Program-made: the position numbers and the translations under genes | In this document: piece by piece, positions 16,141-24,889 of the stretch | How positions within the stretch are numbered: the first letter of the stretch is position 1 | Layout: the number at the start of each line of letters is the position of its first letter | Assembly: GCF_937898475.1 (NCBI RefSeq) | Contig: NZ_CALEJS010000010.1 | Location: forward strand, 62,001-126,000 | Source: an uncultured Chitinophaga sp. | Lineage (GTDB): Bacteria > Bacteroidota > Bacteroidia > Chitinophagales > Chitinophagaceae | Length of the DNA: 64,000 nucleotides | Direction: 5' to 3' | Notes under the pieces: model-generated | Database searches by the model: none | The model's input: only the letters and a program-made list of their open reading frames with translations | What the model was told of the DNA's origin: nothing

Positions 16141-18213
16141 TTAATACTCCTGGACGATGGTCTGCGGACTGAACTCCAGCACCAGATCCAGGTAAGCTTT
16201 CCTGGTCAGCGCCACATAGTTATCATACTGCTGCAGTACCTGCGGCCCCACATCTTCCACTGTCAGCATGGAACGCTCCTGTATCAGCTCCTTCACTTTT
16301 TCGCGCAGCTCCTCGTCCCAGTGATTCACCACTTCCTGGTACTGGCAGAGTATTTCGATCAGCCCCCTGAACCGGTGATAGTCTGCCTGTAGTATATCGT
16401 CCATGGCAGCTAAATACTCCGTTGATGGCAGGTCAGCATCGGTGAACATGGTGTGGCGGTCAACAGCGTCTGCAACTATTGCTCCCAGCTGCTCCGCCAT
16501 TTCCTGGTGCAGTATCACCTGCTCATATAACTGCAGCAGCTGTTGCGCGGGCGCTGTTCCCTTTTGCAGCGCCCGCGTGTAATGATAACGGAAAGCAAGG
16601 CAGTCGTGCGCCTGCAGCCAGGCTTCCTCCCGGGTCAGGGCAGCGCTCAGTTCCATTATAAGAGGTGCCGCCTGCGCAGCAGGATAGGTTTGCCCGTCAA
16701 ATTCAAAATGACTCAGGGGAATCTGCCGCTCCGCGATGGCTTCCAGTGTTTCCAGGTCCAGGCGGTCCCGGAAATAAGACCTGATGCGGATGCTATTGGC
16801 AGGGTCATACAATGCATCAAATGTGTACAAAGCCTTTTCCGCTTCCGTCAGGGGCTGTTTCCAGTCAGCAGTGAGCGGTGTGAAAAGCCGGTTGTCATAG
16901 TACCCTGAAAAGGCAGCCGGCGCTGCATACTGTTGTTCTGCCTGTTGCAATGCCGCCATGAAATCTGTTACGCCATACCACTGCTGGTTTTCGGGTAGCG
17001 TTGTTGCGCCGTACTGCCGTGCCGTCATCTCTTCCTGCAGGCGAAGCCGCTCGTTGAACAGGTCCCAGGCGCTGGCCTTTTCTGCCGTGTCTGCGGCCCT
17101 GATGATTTTGATGCGATGCGTTCTTTCATCCAGGCCGGGTTGCGATGCGGCCTGCCGTCTGAACTGTACCCTGCTTTTTACAAATGTTTGCAGGTAGGTA
17201 TCTGTGATCAGCGGCAAACCGGCTGCATCTGTGCGGAGGTAATTATGCGCGGCGTAACGCCGTATCAATGCGCCCTGCGCCTCGTACAGGTTGCGGAACC
17301 GCAGGCCCCGGGCGTTCAGCCCCGGAAGTTCGTCCAGGCAACGTTCCAGGCAATGGCCGCCTATCTCTGCACGATGCAGTGCCGATACAGCGGTGTGGCT
17401 GCCGCTTACCAGCGTGCCCACCGCGTCTGCATAGAACTCCATTTCGCGGCTTACAGGAATGTATGCACGGTTTACCAGTGCAAACAGCCCCTGCAGTAAA
17501 TACTGTATGCCATTGGCAATGCCCATGGTGGTCTGGCTGAAAGGCCGCAGCAGATAACTTCGCCCCAGCCGCTGGATGATGGTCATATGGAGGCGTTCAT
17601 TTTCGTATAAGCGCTGATAGATCCATTGATGCAGGCCCGATACATAATTGCCCAGCTGCATGCCGGGCACGGAGAACCTGGTCAGCGTACGCGCCAGTAT
17701 CATCTTTAGTTCTCCCACGTTCAGGCTGTTCACCAGTCCCAGCCCGATCTCCAGCTGACTACCGGTCAGCCGCAGGTTGCCCGGCCCGTGAAAAACAGCC
17801 GCCCTAGCACCGGGCACAGCAAATACTTTACCACGGAACCGGGTGCGGGTAGCCGCTGATATTTCGCTGATGGAATGGAATAAACGGGGATGTTCTGCCG
17901 GTTGCAGCAAGGTGCGCAACTGACGTGTTCCCTGCCTGCGGCTGAAAAGAGATCCGCCCAGCAGGAACAGCAGCATAAGGCCCAGCAATACCAGGCCTAA
18001 TGCCAGGATGACGGGCAGCACCTGCCGCAGGCTCATCAGCAAAAACACTCCTCCGGCCATACAGGCGGCCGCCAGTGCAGTGGTGAGGATCAGCAACAGG
18101 ATGTATGCAGTAAAGAATAGTAAGATGAAGCCGGAGGCCTTTAGCACCTGCCTTTTAAACAGCGGCGGGAATGGGGCCTGAACCGGCTGGCTAACCGGAT
18201 TATCGTTGGACAT
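16141..18213 (-). CDS. M48-like membrane protein with degenerate zinc motif (likely pseudopeptidase)
   Basis: This 690-residue protein has two or more hydrophobic helices near residues 25-90. An M48-type segment follows: GLGLVNSLNVGELK leads into residues 171-181, where active M48 proteases have HExxH. Here residues 175-179 are RTLTR, so both zinc histidines and the catalytic glutamate are lost. The later segment SREMEFYAD (255-263) keeps the pattern of the third ligand (E259). The C-terminal 400 residues are helical and of unknown function. The frame is intact, so this looks like a maintained inactive relative rather than a pseudogene. It is divergent from the hybrid kinase and 41 bp upstream of dnaX. 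Confidence 0.75.
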   Translation of the reverse strand: MSNDNPVSQPVQAPFPPLFKRQVLKASGFILLFFTAYILLLILTTALAAACMAGGVFLLMSLRQVLPVILALGLVLLGLMLLFLLGGSLFSRRQGTRQLRTLLQPAEHPRLFHSISEISAATRTRFRGKVFAVPGARAAVFHGPGNLRLTGSQLEIGLGLVNSLNVGELKMILARTLTRFSVPGMQLGNYVSGLHQWIYQRLYENERLHMTIIQRLGRSYLLRPFSQTTMGIANGIQYLLQGLFALVNRAYIPVSREMEFYADAVGTLVSGSHTAVSALHRAEIGGHCLERCLDELPGLNARGLRFRNLYEAQGALIRRYAAHNYLRTDAAGLPLITDTYLQTFVKSRVQFRRQAASQPGLDERTHRIKIIRAADTAEKASAWDLFNERLRLQEEMTARQYGATTLPENQQWYGVTDFMAALQQAEQQYAAPAAFSGYYDNRLFTPLTADWKQPLTEAEKALYTFDALYDPANSIRIRSYFRDRLDLETLEAIAERQIPLSHFEFDGQTYPAAQAAPLIMELSAALTREEAWLQAHDCLAFRYHYTRALQKGTAPAQQLLQLYEQVILHQEMAEQLGAIVADAVDRHTMFTDADLPSTEYLAAMDDILQADYHRFRGLIEILCQYQEVVNHWDEELREKVKELIQERSMLTVEDVGPQVLQQYDNYVALTRKAYLDLVLEFSPQTIVQEY

Positions 18214-18257
18214 AGTTCATACAGGTTAGAGAAATAAAGCAGGATAGTTTGCGTCCC

Positions 18258-18288
18258 ACCCCCCGGCGTTGTAACACCCCCGGGGGGT
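18258..18288. repeat. GC-rich palindrome in the divergent spacer 18214-18527
   Basis: Two 15-base arms rich in C6/G6 (18258-18272 and 18274-18288) match at 13 of 15 positions. They lie in an AT-rich, gene-free 314-bp spacer between two divergent genes, so a terminator role is unlikely. The rest of the spacer holds AT-rich promoter-like DNA and a smaller CTGTAA/TTACAG palindrome near 18400-18420. Confidence 0.6.
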
Positions 18289-18527
18289 AAAAGACCATAA
18301 ATTTAAATTAAAATAATGTAAGTAAAAATCTCATTGAAGAAAATAATAATGCGTTAAACCGGCGCTAGTGACGGGCTCGCAACTAATCACCTGAATGTCT
18401 GTAAATTTATTTACCTTACAGGGATGGTCCCTAAATAACGTGTTTCCAGGAGTAGATTTCCCTAGTTAATCCAGGCTAACCAAAATAAACCAGGCACAAC
18501 CCATTAAATTAAATTCAATCTGCTGAA

Positions 18528-20654
18528 ATGAATCGTTCAGTTGTTTTACGTATTACGGTACCCGTATTGTTTGTCATCACCATCCTGCTTGGCGTTAAAA
18601 CTTTTAATGCGTACCGCTCCGGTGCGCGCCATTTGCAGACTTCCATAGACACGCTGAAGCAGGATAATCCCGGCCTGCGGCTGATAGATTCTGCCCTTAT
18701 CACATTCAATGCCGCAGACAATAATTTCCGTTTGTATACCGTGCTGTATACACCTGACTACCTGCAGGCTTTCCGCCTTCAGCTGGATACGGTGACCTAC
18801 CTGCTGGGCGCTCAGCTGTCAGACCTGTTGCGGGCCAAAGAAGGGCTGGCTGCAAAGATAGCCGGCATCAAACACAACACTGATGAACTGCTGGCGCATT
18901 ATGCCAGCGATGACAGGGTAGAGAAAATGCTGAGCAACATCCCTTCGTATACCCCCGGCCGTATGGCCGATGATAAAGTGATAATAGACACCTTAGGTTA
19001 TAGCGATGGAAAGCCCGCTAAGAAGGGATTGCTCAAACGCCTGGGACAGGCGATCGCCAACAGGCCGGATACCGTGAGGTCAACACAGACCATTGTAGTA
19101 AGAACCAAAGACGGTAAAGTATTACCGCAGCACACCTACGAAGCAGGCCGCCTGCAACGCGTACTGGCAGATGTGAACAACTATTACAGGAATGTGCTGC
19201 GGCAACAGCAGCAGGGCCGTACGGAGATCAACCTGGCAGAACAATCACTTGCGGCCACCAATCTTGCACTGCTGGATGATCTGAAAAAGACCCTGCAAAC
19301 ACTCCGGGAACAGGCGCTGAAGAATGAGATGGACCGCAGGTTCCGCGCCGGGCTCAATACCGGCACCAATATCAGCAGGATGACCGTCAACTTTATATGG
19401 CTGTTCGTCTTCTTCCTGCTCACCAGTATCGGCAGTGTTTTTCTGTATCGCGAATATCGCCGCAAGACCGCACAGCTGGCCCGTGAAAAGGCAAAGGCGC
19501 TGGAAGAGGCCCGCGCACGTTCTGTTTTTCTTGCCAATATGAGCCATGAGATCCGCAGCCCGCTTAACTCGCTGGTAGGCTTTACAGAACAGCTCAGCCA
19601 CACCCAGCTGCATGAAGAACAGCGCGAACTGCTGCGCGGGATAACACTTTCCGCTGATATGCTCATGGAAGTGGTGAACGATGTACTGGACTTTTCCAAG
19701 CTGGAAAGCGACTATATCTCCATCCAGCGCCAGCCTTTCACACTCTACCAGGCCATACAGGATGTGATCAATACCATGCGTATCCAGGCGGAGGGCAAAC
19801 AGCTGGAGCTGCATTTTTATTTTGAAGGCAGTCAGCAGCAACACGTGCAGGGCGACATGTTCCGCCTCAAACAAATCCTCATCAACCTCATTGGTAATGC
19901 CATTAAATACACATCAACAGGCAGTATAACGGTGAAGGCTAAATTGGAACACCAAAGTACATACCGCGGACTCTTCACCTTCTCTGTAACAGACACAGGG
20001 CCTGGCATGCCGCCGGAGGCATTGCCCAGGATCTTTGAACGTTTCTACCAGGCGCGTTCCCCCCGGCTGGATATAAAGGGCACTGGCCTCGGACTGGCCA
20101 TTACGCAGCGGCTGTTAAGGCTGCATGGCGGCGATATATTTGTAGAAAGCGAACTGGGTAAGGGTTCCGTTTTCAGTGGTCATATTCCCTATGAACTGGC
20201 CCATCCGCCCCAGACAATGATCGTTACCCGGCAGGATATTGAACAGTTGAACAGTAACCAGCTGGAAGGTCTTTATGTGCTGATAGCAGACGACCAGGAG
20301 ATGAACCTCCTGCTGCTGAAGATGATGCTGACCCGCTGGAAATGCCGCTTCGATATGGCGAAAGATGGCGCCACCGCCTATGAGATGTTCAAAACAAACA
20401 ATTATGATCTCGTATTGCTCGATCTGCAGATGCCGCAGCTCAGCGGCCTGGATGTGATACACCGTATCAGAACAGACATCAACCCCCGTAAGGCGGCCGT
20501 GCCCGTAATTGTCTTAACTGCAGACATCACCCGCCAGGATGAAGAAAACTTCCGTAAGGCCGGCTTCAATGACTGGCTGCTGAAACCCTTCCGTGAAAAG
20601 GACATTTACAAAATGATAGTGGGGCATATTTCCAATGAGAGTTTAAAGGTTTGA
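18528..20654 (+). CDS. Hybrid sensor histidine kinase/response regulator
   Basis: This 708-residue protein has membrane helices at about 7-24 and 288-306 enclosing a helical periplasmic sensor region of about 260 residues. A coiled-coil linker follows, then HisKA with H340 (FLANMSHEIRSPLNSL) and a HATPase domain with N457, DTGPG (489-493) and GTGLGL (518-523). The C-terminal receiver domain has acidic pocket D588-D589, phosphoacceptor D632, T664 and K686. It has no DNA-binding output domain, so it probably passes phosphate to another protein. Its input is unknown. It is divergent from the M48-like gene and convergent with the acetyltransferase-like gene. Confidence 0.93.
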   Translation: MNRSVVLRITVPVLFVITILLGVKTFNAYRSGARHLQTSIDTLKQDNPGLRLIDSALITFNAADNNFRLYTVLYTPDYLQAFRLQLDTVTYLLGAQLSDLLRAKEGLAAKIAGIKHNTDELLAHYASDDRVEKMLSNIPSYTPGRMADDKVIIDTLGYSDGKPAKKGLLKRLGQAIANRPDTVRSTQTIVVRTKDGKVLPQHTYEAGRLQRVLADVNNYYRNVLRQQQQGRTEINLAEQSLAATNLALLDDLKKTLQTLREQALKNEMDRRFRAGLNTGTNISRMTVNFIWLFVFFLLTSIGSVFLYREYRRKTAQLAREKAKALEEARARSVFLANMSHEIRSPLNSLVGFTEQLSHTQLHEEQRELLRGITLSADMLMEVVNDVLDFSKLESDYISIQRQPFTLYQAIQDVINTMRIQAEGKQLELHFYFEGSQQQHVQGDMFRLKQILINLIGNAIKYTSTGSITVKAKLEHQSTYRGLFTFSVTDTGPGMPPEALPRIFERFYQARSPRLDIKGTGLGLAITQRLLRLHGGDIFVESELGKGSVFSGHIPYELAHPPQTMIVTRQDIEQLNSNQLEGLYVLIADDQEMNLLLLKMMLTRWKCRFDMAKDGATAYEMFKTNNYDLVLLDLQMPQLSGLDVIHRIRTDINPRKAAVPVIVLTADITRQDEENFRKAGFNDWLLKPFREKDIYKMIVGHISNESLKV

Positions 20655-20757
20655 GGTTTGAAGTTGGTTAAATGTCAGATGTTTTTATCAGTGCCCCTGC
20701 TACAGGTCACGAACCTGTAACGTTCAACGAACTTCAAACTTCAAGCTTCAAACTTTT
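20641..20757. repeat. Intergenic inverted word repeat (GGTTTGAAG type) between convergent genes
   Basis: The left arm GGTTTGAGGTTTGAAG (around 20648-20663) pairs with AACTTCAAACTTCAAGCTTC and onwards (20730-20757). A separate perfect 7-bp hairpin TACAGGT/ACCTGTA sits inside at 20701-20719. It lies between the hybrid kinase and the minus-strand gene, so it may act as a two-way terminator without a T tract. Confidence 0.6.
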
Positions 20758-21916
20758 ACACCATCGGATGCCGCTTAAATTCTTTCGTTCTGTCAAACAG
20801 GTAGCGGTAAGTGGTGAGCTGGCGGCTGCGGTAGGTGCCCAGGCTTTCGGCGATGTTGATCATTTTGGGGTTCCAGTCACCTATCCATTGCATTTCATAA
20901 TCATCATAGAGCTGTTGGCCCTGGATGATCTTGGCGCCTTCCACGATCATGTAGGCGTCTGCGCCCTTGCCCTGGAACTCAGGCACCACGCCAAACACGA
21001 TGCCGGTAATTTTGCGGCATCGCCGGGTAAGTTTCAGCCACAGGAACTGCAGCTTTTGCAGCAGGCCGAATTTTCCGTTCATATGTTTAAAGAACTGGTT
21101 GAGTTCAGGAAGGTTCAGCCAGCAGGCAATGGGTTCATTGTTGTAGTAAACAAACCATATCACCCTTTCATCCATCACTGCTTTCATTTTTGAAAAGATG
21201 CGCAGCGCCTGTGCGGGCGTGATATCTTTGCCGCCATCATGTCCTGCCCAGGCTTTATTGTATACAATAGAGAAGTCGGTAGCATATTTTTCAAGGTCCT
21301 TCTTCTGCAGATGCCTGGCAGAAATGCCGGGGTCCTGCGATAACTGCTGATGGCGGATGAAGAACTTTTCCTGCAGGGGTTCCCTTACCTTCATGGCAAA
21401 GCAGATCTGGTGGAAGAAAGGCCGGAAGCCGTAATTTTCCAGCAGCTCTTTATAGTAGGGCGGATTGTAGTTCATGCAATACAGCGGTTCATGGAACCCC
21501 TCTACCAGCAATCCCCACCAGCGGTCCCTTTCCCCGAAGTTGATCGGGCCGTCCATCGCTTCCATGCCTCTTTCCTGCAGCCATTGTTTAGCGGCATCCA
21601 GCAGCATGTTGGCGGCCGCCTGGTCATTGATGCAGTCAAAGAAACCCATGCCACCCGTAGGCTGGGTATCGCCCTTGGTCTTGTACTTTTTATTGACAAA
21701 TGCTGCAATACGGCCTATCCAGGTGCCCTGCTCATTGCGCAGCAGCCATCGCTCACATTCTCCAAACCGGAAGGTCTTGTTCTTCTCCGGGTCAAATACT
21801 TCTGCTATATCTTTGTCCAGCGGACGTATCCAGTTAGGATACTGTTTGTTGAGATCTGCGTGTACCTGTATAAACAGCCGGGCCGTTTTTGCGTTATCTA
21901 CTTTGACAAGCTCCAT
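20756..21916 (-). CDS. GNAT-like acetyltransferase-fold protein
   Basis: This 386-residue protein starts at ATG 21916 (MELVKVDNAKTARLF); the open frame to 22018 adds an unlikely basic leader. The C-terminal half contains GIVFGVVPEFQGKGADAYMI, which resembles the acetyl-CoA loop of GNAT enzymes (Q/RxxGxG/A). The N-terminal half has MDGPINFGERDRWWGLL, as in a family of two-lobed YghO-like proteins of unknown function. No substrate is suggested by neighbours, which are a hybrid kinase and a small anchored protein. Confidence 0.75.
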   Translation of the reverse strand: MELVKVDNAKTARLFIQVHADLNKQYPNWIRPLDKDIAEVFDPEKNKTFRFGECERWLLRNEQGTWIGRIAAFVNKKYKTKGDTQPTGGMGFFDCINDQAAANMLLDAAKQWLQERGMEAMDGPINFGERDRWWGLLVEGFHEPLYCMNYNPPYYKELLENYGFRPFFHQICFAMKVREPLQEKFFIRHQQLSQDPGISARHLQKKDLEKYATDFSIVYNKAWAGHDGGKDITPAQALRIFSKMKAVMDERVIWFVYYNNEPIACWLNLPELNQFFKHMNGKFGLLQKLQFLWLKLTRRCRKITGIVFGVVPEFQGKGADAYMIVEGAKIIQGQQLYDDYEMQWIGDWNPKMINIAESLGTYRSRQLTTYRYLFDRTKEFKRHPMV

Positions 21917-22111
21917 AGGGGAGCAAAAATAATGATTTAGGCTTAACGCCGAACGGAGAACGCGAAACGCAGAACGCAGGGGGACTGACGCAGCAGCCAC
22001 CCGGCAACTTGCATGCACCGTTCAGCAGCTGGCCTTCAGCATAATGGCACTATTTTTTCTGGGGGAGCAGAGACAGTAACAGCATTTTACAGGGACAGTT
22101 AAGGTAACCAT

Positions 22112-22714
22112 ATGAAAAGAGCTTCACTTTATACCATCATTTGTTTCTTCATTGCCGTACTCCTGGCGGTGGGCTATTTCCGCCAGCAGCAGCGGGTAAA
22201 GAAGATCCTGGCGCAGAACGAACGTTTGCTGAATGAGAACCGCGACCTCCGGGAAAGCCTCAATTCCGTAAGCGGTACCGCGCAGCAGATCGCCGAAAGA
22301 AAAGATCAGCAGCAGCGTATGCAGGGCAGGTTTGTAGAACGCCGCGCCTACTATCGCCGCAACTGGCAGCAATTTATTGCCGTAAGCACCAACGATTACC
22401 GCACCGGTCTCCTGGGCGGGATCAAGAACCTGCAGCTGGTGGTACGCAACCAGACAGAATACCCGCTGGATAATGTAGTGGTCAATGTGCAATACCTTCG
22501 CAGTAATGGCGAGGTTTTCAAGACGGAACCCTATACCATCAACGAAATACCCGCCAAAGGCAGCCGCTCCATAGAAGCAGCGGGCAGCCGTAAAGGCATG
22601 AAAGTGCAGCTGAAGCTCATGAGCATTACCAGCCAGGCCATGAATTTCTGCTGGTCGTACAACAAAAAGGCGCCTGCAGACAACCCTGACCCCTTTCAGT
22701 GCTCAGAGCAGTAA
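22112..22714 (+). CDS. Membrane-anchored coiled-coil protein of unknown function
   Basis: This 200-residue protein has one N-terminal membrane helix (about 5-22), a coiled coil rich in Q, E and R (about 24-75), and a beta-rich C-terminal domain with NLQLVVRNQTEYPLDNVVVN. That stretch resembles FxLYD-like sandwich domains used for surface or periplasmic contacts. It most likely faces the periplasm. A gene-free 412-bp stretch with a large hairpin follows. I do not recognise a named family. Confidence 0.6.
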   Translation: MKRASLYTIICFFIAVLLAVGYFRQQQRVKKILAQNERLLNENRDLRESLNSVSGTAQQIAERKDQQQRMQGRFVERRAYYRRNWQQFIAVSTNDYRTGLLGGIKNLQLVVRNQTEYPLDNVVVNVQYLRSNGEVFKTEPYTINEIPAKGSRSIEAAGSRKGMKVQLKLMSITSQAMNFCWSYNKKAPADNPDPFQCSEQ

Positions 22715-22891
22715 TGGTGGTAATTTACCTGTCTTCTCCTTCGCTTCACCCAGGCTTCTCCTTTACCAGGACAGTTTAGGTTAATATACTACCGGAACCC
22801 GCTGGTATCGGATGTATAACCAGTATCAGGACTATTTTATTCACCTGTATAGCTATTTTAGGACTAGACAGTACAGTCTTTTATGCAGGAT

Positions 22892-23005
22892 GTCCGGTAC
22901 ATGTCCGGTATATGTCCCGTAGATGAAGGGTAGATGTCCGGTATCTTATAAGGTACCAGACATCTACCTTTCATCTGCCGCTTAACTACCGGTATCATAC
23001 CGGAA
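22892..23005. repeat. Large hairpin built from GTCCGGTA words in a gene-free spacer
   Basis: In the gene-free stretch 22715-23126, arms 22919-22945 and 22952-22978 (27 bases each, 6-base loop) match at 23 of 27 positions. Three of the four differences are G-U pairs on the plus strand. The stem can continue outward for about 27 more bases, because repeated CCGGTA words on both sides stay in register. The same word family recurs from about 22790. This looks like a structured RNA or a repeat element; no ORF is seen. Confidence 0.6.
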
Positions 23006-23047
23006 ATATATCCAGCCCTGATAGGGTGCAGTGCAATAAACATCGAA

Positions 23048-23078
23048 AGGGCCCGTCCGCCATTGGCGAACGGGCCCT
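23048..23078. terminator. Strong hairpin terminator downstream of the DUF6600-like gene
   Basis: A 15-bp GC-rich stem (23048-23062 with 23064-23078) has one irregular pair that is G-U on the minus strand. It lies 49 bp past the stop of the minus-strand gene ending at 23127. T tracts on either side are short (TGTTTT on the plus strand). Confidence 0.7.
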
Positions 23079-23126
23079 GTTTTCACCCTCACATTATCCT
23101 CGTGCTTTTATATAGAGACGATCCCC

Positions 23127-24488
23127 TTATTGTACCCGCCTGGGAGTATTGTTATTGTTGTTACTGCGTTGTTGTGGCGCAGGTTGCGGGCGCGGGGATG
23201 ACGGTTGCGGACTGGAGAATGACCGCTGCGGCGTGCTGCGTTGCGGCGCCGGGGTGGCTCTTTGCTGCGGTGCAGGATTTGCCCTTTGCTGCGGTGCAGG
23301 TGTTGACCTTTGTGGCGCAGGATTCACCCTTGGCTGAGCCTGGGGCTGCGGTGCAGGCCTGTTTTGCGGCTGGCTGAAGGTACGCCTGGGCATTGTCTGC
23401 TCCGGAGCCGTCCGGTTGTTATTGTTGTTATTATTGGGCACAGGAGCGGGCCTGTTACTGGGCTGCTCAAATGTGCGCCTCGGCGTTCTGTCAGGAGCCG
23501 GGTTATTGTCAGGCCTTGTATTGGGCGCTGGTGTCGGCGTGGCAGGACGGTTATCCGGGTTGTTGAAGATCCGCCTGGGTGTTGTTGAATTATTGTTGTT
23601 GTTGCCGGGATCGTTGTTATTGTCAACATCCCTCCGGATAGTGCGGCCCGGTTGGCCTGGCTGCGTCACATTATTAGGCGCAGGGCTTACGCGGCGGTTA
23701 TTGTCGTTGATCCTCCTCGGTGCATTATCAGCCAGCGGGCGGCGCAGTTGTTCGCCCTGCGGCCTGAATATGCGCAGCTGGTTGTTGGACAGTGAGCTGC
23801 CCGGACGGTCGCTGTTTACCACCCTTACCGGTCTTACTTCAGAACGTGTTACGCGGGATACATCCCTTGCTTCAGGACCATAGTAATAACGGGTGTTCCT
23901 GTTCACCGTACGCACGTTGTTGATAACGGTAGTGTTGTTGATGATGGTCACATTGCGGCTGCGGTCCACATAATAGTTGTGGATGTTCGGGCTGGTGATA
24001 TAGCGGCAGGGCACAAAAGACCAGTAGGAAGTAGGGATGTTGAAGTTAACACCCACACTTACACCAGGCGTTAGCGGCGCCCATCCGTAATAATCGCTGC
24101 TGTTACGCCAGCTTACCCAGGCAGGGCCCCATTCTTCGCCGGGTACCCATACCCATCCATAATAGTTGTCATATGTCCAGCGCCCGTAGTGAAAGGGCGC
24201 CCAACCCCAGGAGTAATCAGACATCCAGGTCCACCCGTAGTCTGTATACACCCAGTGACCGTTGGTATAGTAAGGCCTGAAATCCCGTCCGGCATCCGGC
24301 ACCCATACCTGGCCGTAATTACCGTAGGTAACCCACTGGCCATAGGGACTTAAGGCGTCATAAAAAGCGGAGAAAGATACATTTGCCTGAACCTGCTGCG
24401 GTCTGGCCGTTACACAACTGCTGCCAAACACAGTAAGGAAAAGGCAGGTGATCAATACGCTCGCATAAAGGGATACTTTACTTTTCAT
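23127..24488 (-). CDS. DUF6600-like YxW-repeat lipoprotein with Pro/Asn/Gln-rich tail
   Basis: This protein has 453 residues from ATG 24488 (MKSKVSLYASVLITC). The signal peptide ends at a lipobox-like FGSSC, so surface or periplasmic lipid anchoring is likely. Residues about 40-160 carry repeated aromatic motifs: SPYGQWVTYGNYGQVWVP, NGHWVYTDYGWTWMSDY, HYGRWTYDNYYGWVWVPG. These fit the YXWGXW/DUF6600 pattern. The last 220 residues are low complexity, with N runs, PAPQQR repeats and RRTF boxes, and are likely disordered. An in-frame upstream start (24530) would precede the signal peptide and is rejected. Function is unknown. Confidence 0.8.
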   Translation of the reverse strand: MKSKVSLYASVLITCLFLTVFGSSCVTARPQQVQANVSFSAFYDALSPYGQWVTYGNYGQVWVPDAGRDFRPYYTNGHWVYTDYGWTWMSDYSWGWAPFHYGRWTYDNYYGWVWVPGEEWGPAWVSWRNSSDYYGWAPLTPGVSVGVNFNIPTSYWSFVPCRYITSPNIHNYYVDRSRNVTIINNTTVINNVRTVNRNTRYYYGPEARDVSRVTRSEVRPVRVVNSDRPGSSLSNNQLRIFRPQGEQLRRPLADNAPRRINDNNRRVSPAPNNVTQPGQPGRTIRRDVDNNNDPGNNNNNSTTPRRIFNNPDNRPATPTPAPNTRPDNNPAPDRTPRRTFEQPSNRPAPVPNNNNNNNRTAPEQTMPRRTFSQPQNRPAPQPQAQPRVNPAPQRSTPAPQQRANPAPQQRATPAPQRSTPQRSFSSPQPSSPRPQPAPQQRSNNNNNTPRRVQ

Positions 24489-24806
24489 AACTCTAACTTT
24501 TAATGGTATCAGGAAATCCTCTCGCTTCATTTCCTAAAAAACATAACGCTTAAGTAAATGCGATTATCGTACCAGAGGTGGTGCAGGGCCCTTTTCTTAA
24601 CGCTATTTAACGTTCCGGGTCCCGTTTTAACTATTTTTTAGCTTAACGGGTTCCCCTGCACGGCATTCCGGGTGGCCGGGTGCTTTGGGGCGCCGTACAC
24701 TTCTGACGGAATGGCGGCTTCTGATGCGCCACTGTCCTTAAACAGAGTCACTTTAATATTAAACAGAACCCTAATTTGAGGCGGAGGCCACTATTCGCCT
24801 TGTTTA
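24489..24806. other. Gene-free spacer upstream of atpD and the DUF6600-like gene
   Basis: I see no ORF here. It contains a CCCGTT/AACGGG inverted repeat at 24621-24650 around an AT-rich loop and GC-rich DNA near 24660-24700. It must hold the promoter of the minus-strand lipoprotein gene. Confidence 0.5.
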
Positions 24807-24838
24807 TTTGAATTTTACCCCTTTTACCATTACCTTTG
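24807..24838 (+). promoter_or_regulatory. Promoter of atpD (Bacteroidota type)
   Basis: TTTG at 24807-24810 and TACCTTTG at 24831-24838 are 20 bases apart, an exact fit to the TTTG-N19-21-TAnnTTTG consensus of the primary sigma factor in this phylum. It lies about 50 bp upstream of the atpD ATG. Confidence 0.8.
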
Positions 24839-24889
24839 CGGCAAATTTTATAAACCGCTCATTTAAGTATTTATAAACCTCTTTAAAAT

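Noticed and set aside
22715..23126. A CRISPR-like array suggested by repeated GTCCGGTA words
   Set aside because: Repeats are short, irregular and in both orientations, with no constant spacers and no cas genes; a hairpin explains them better.
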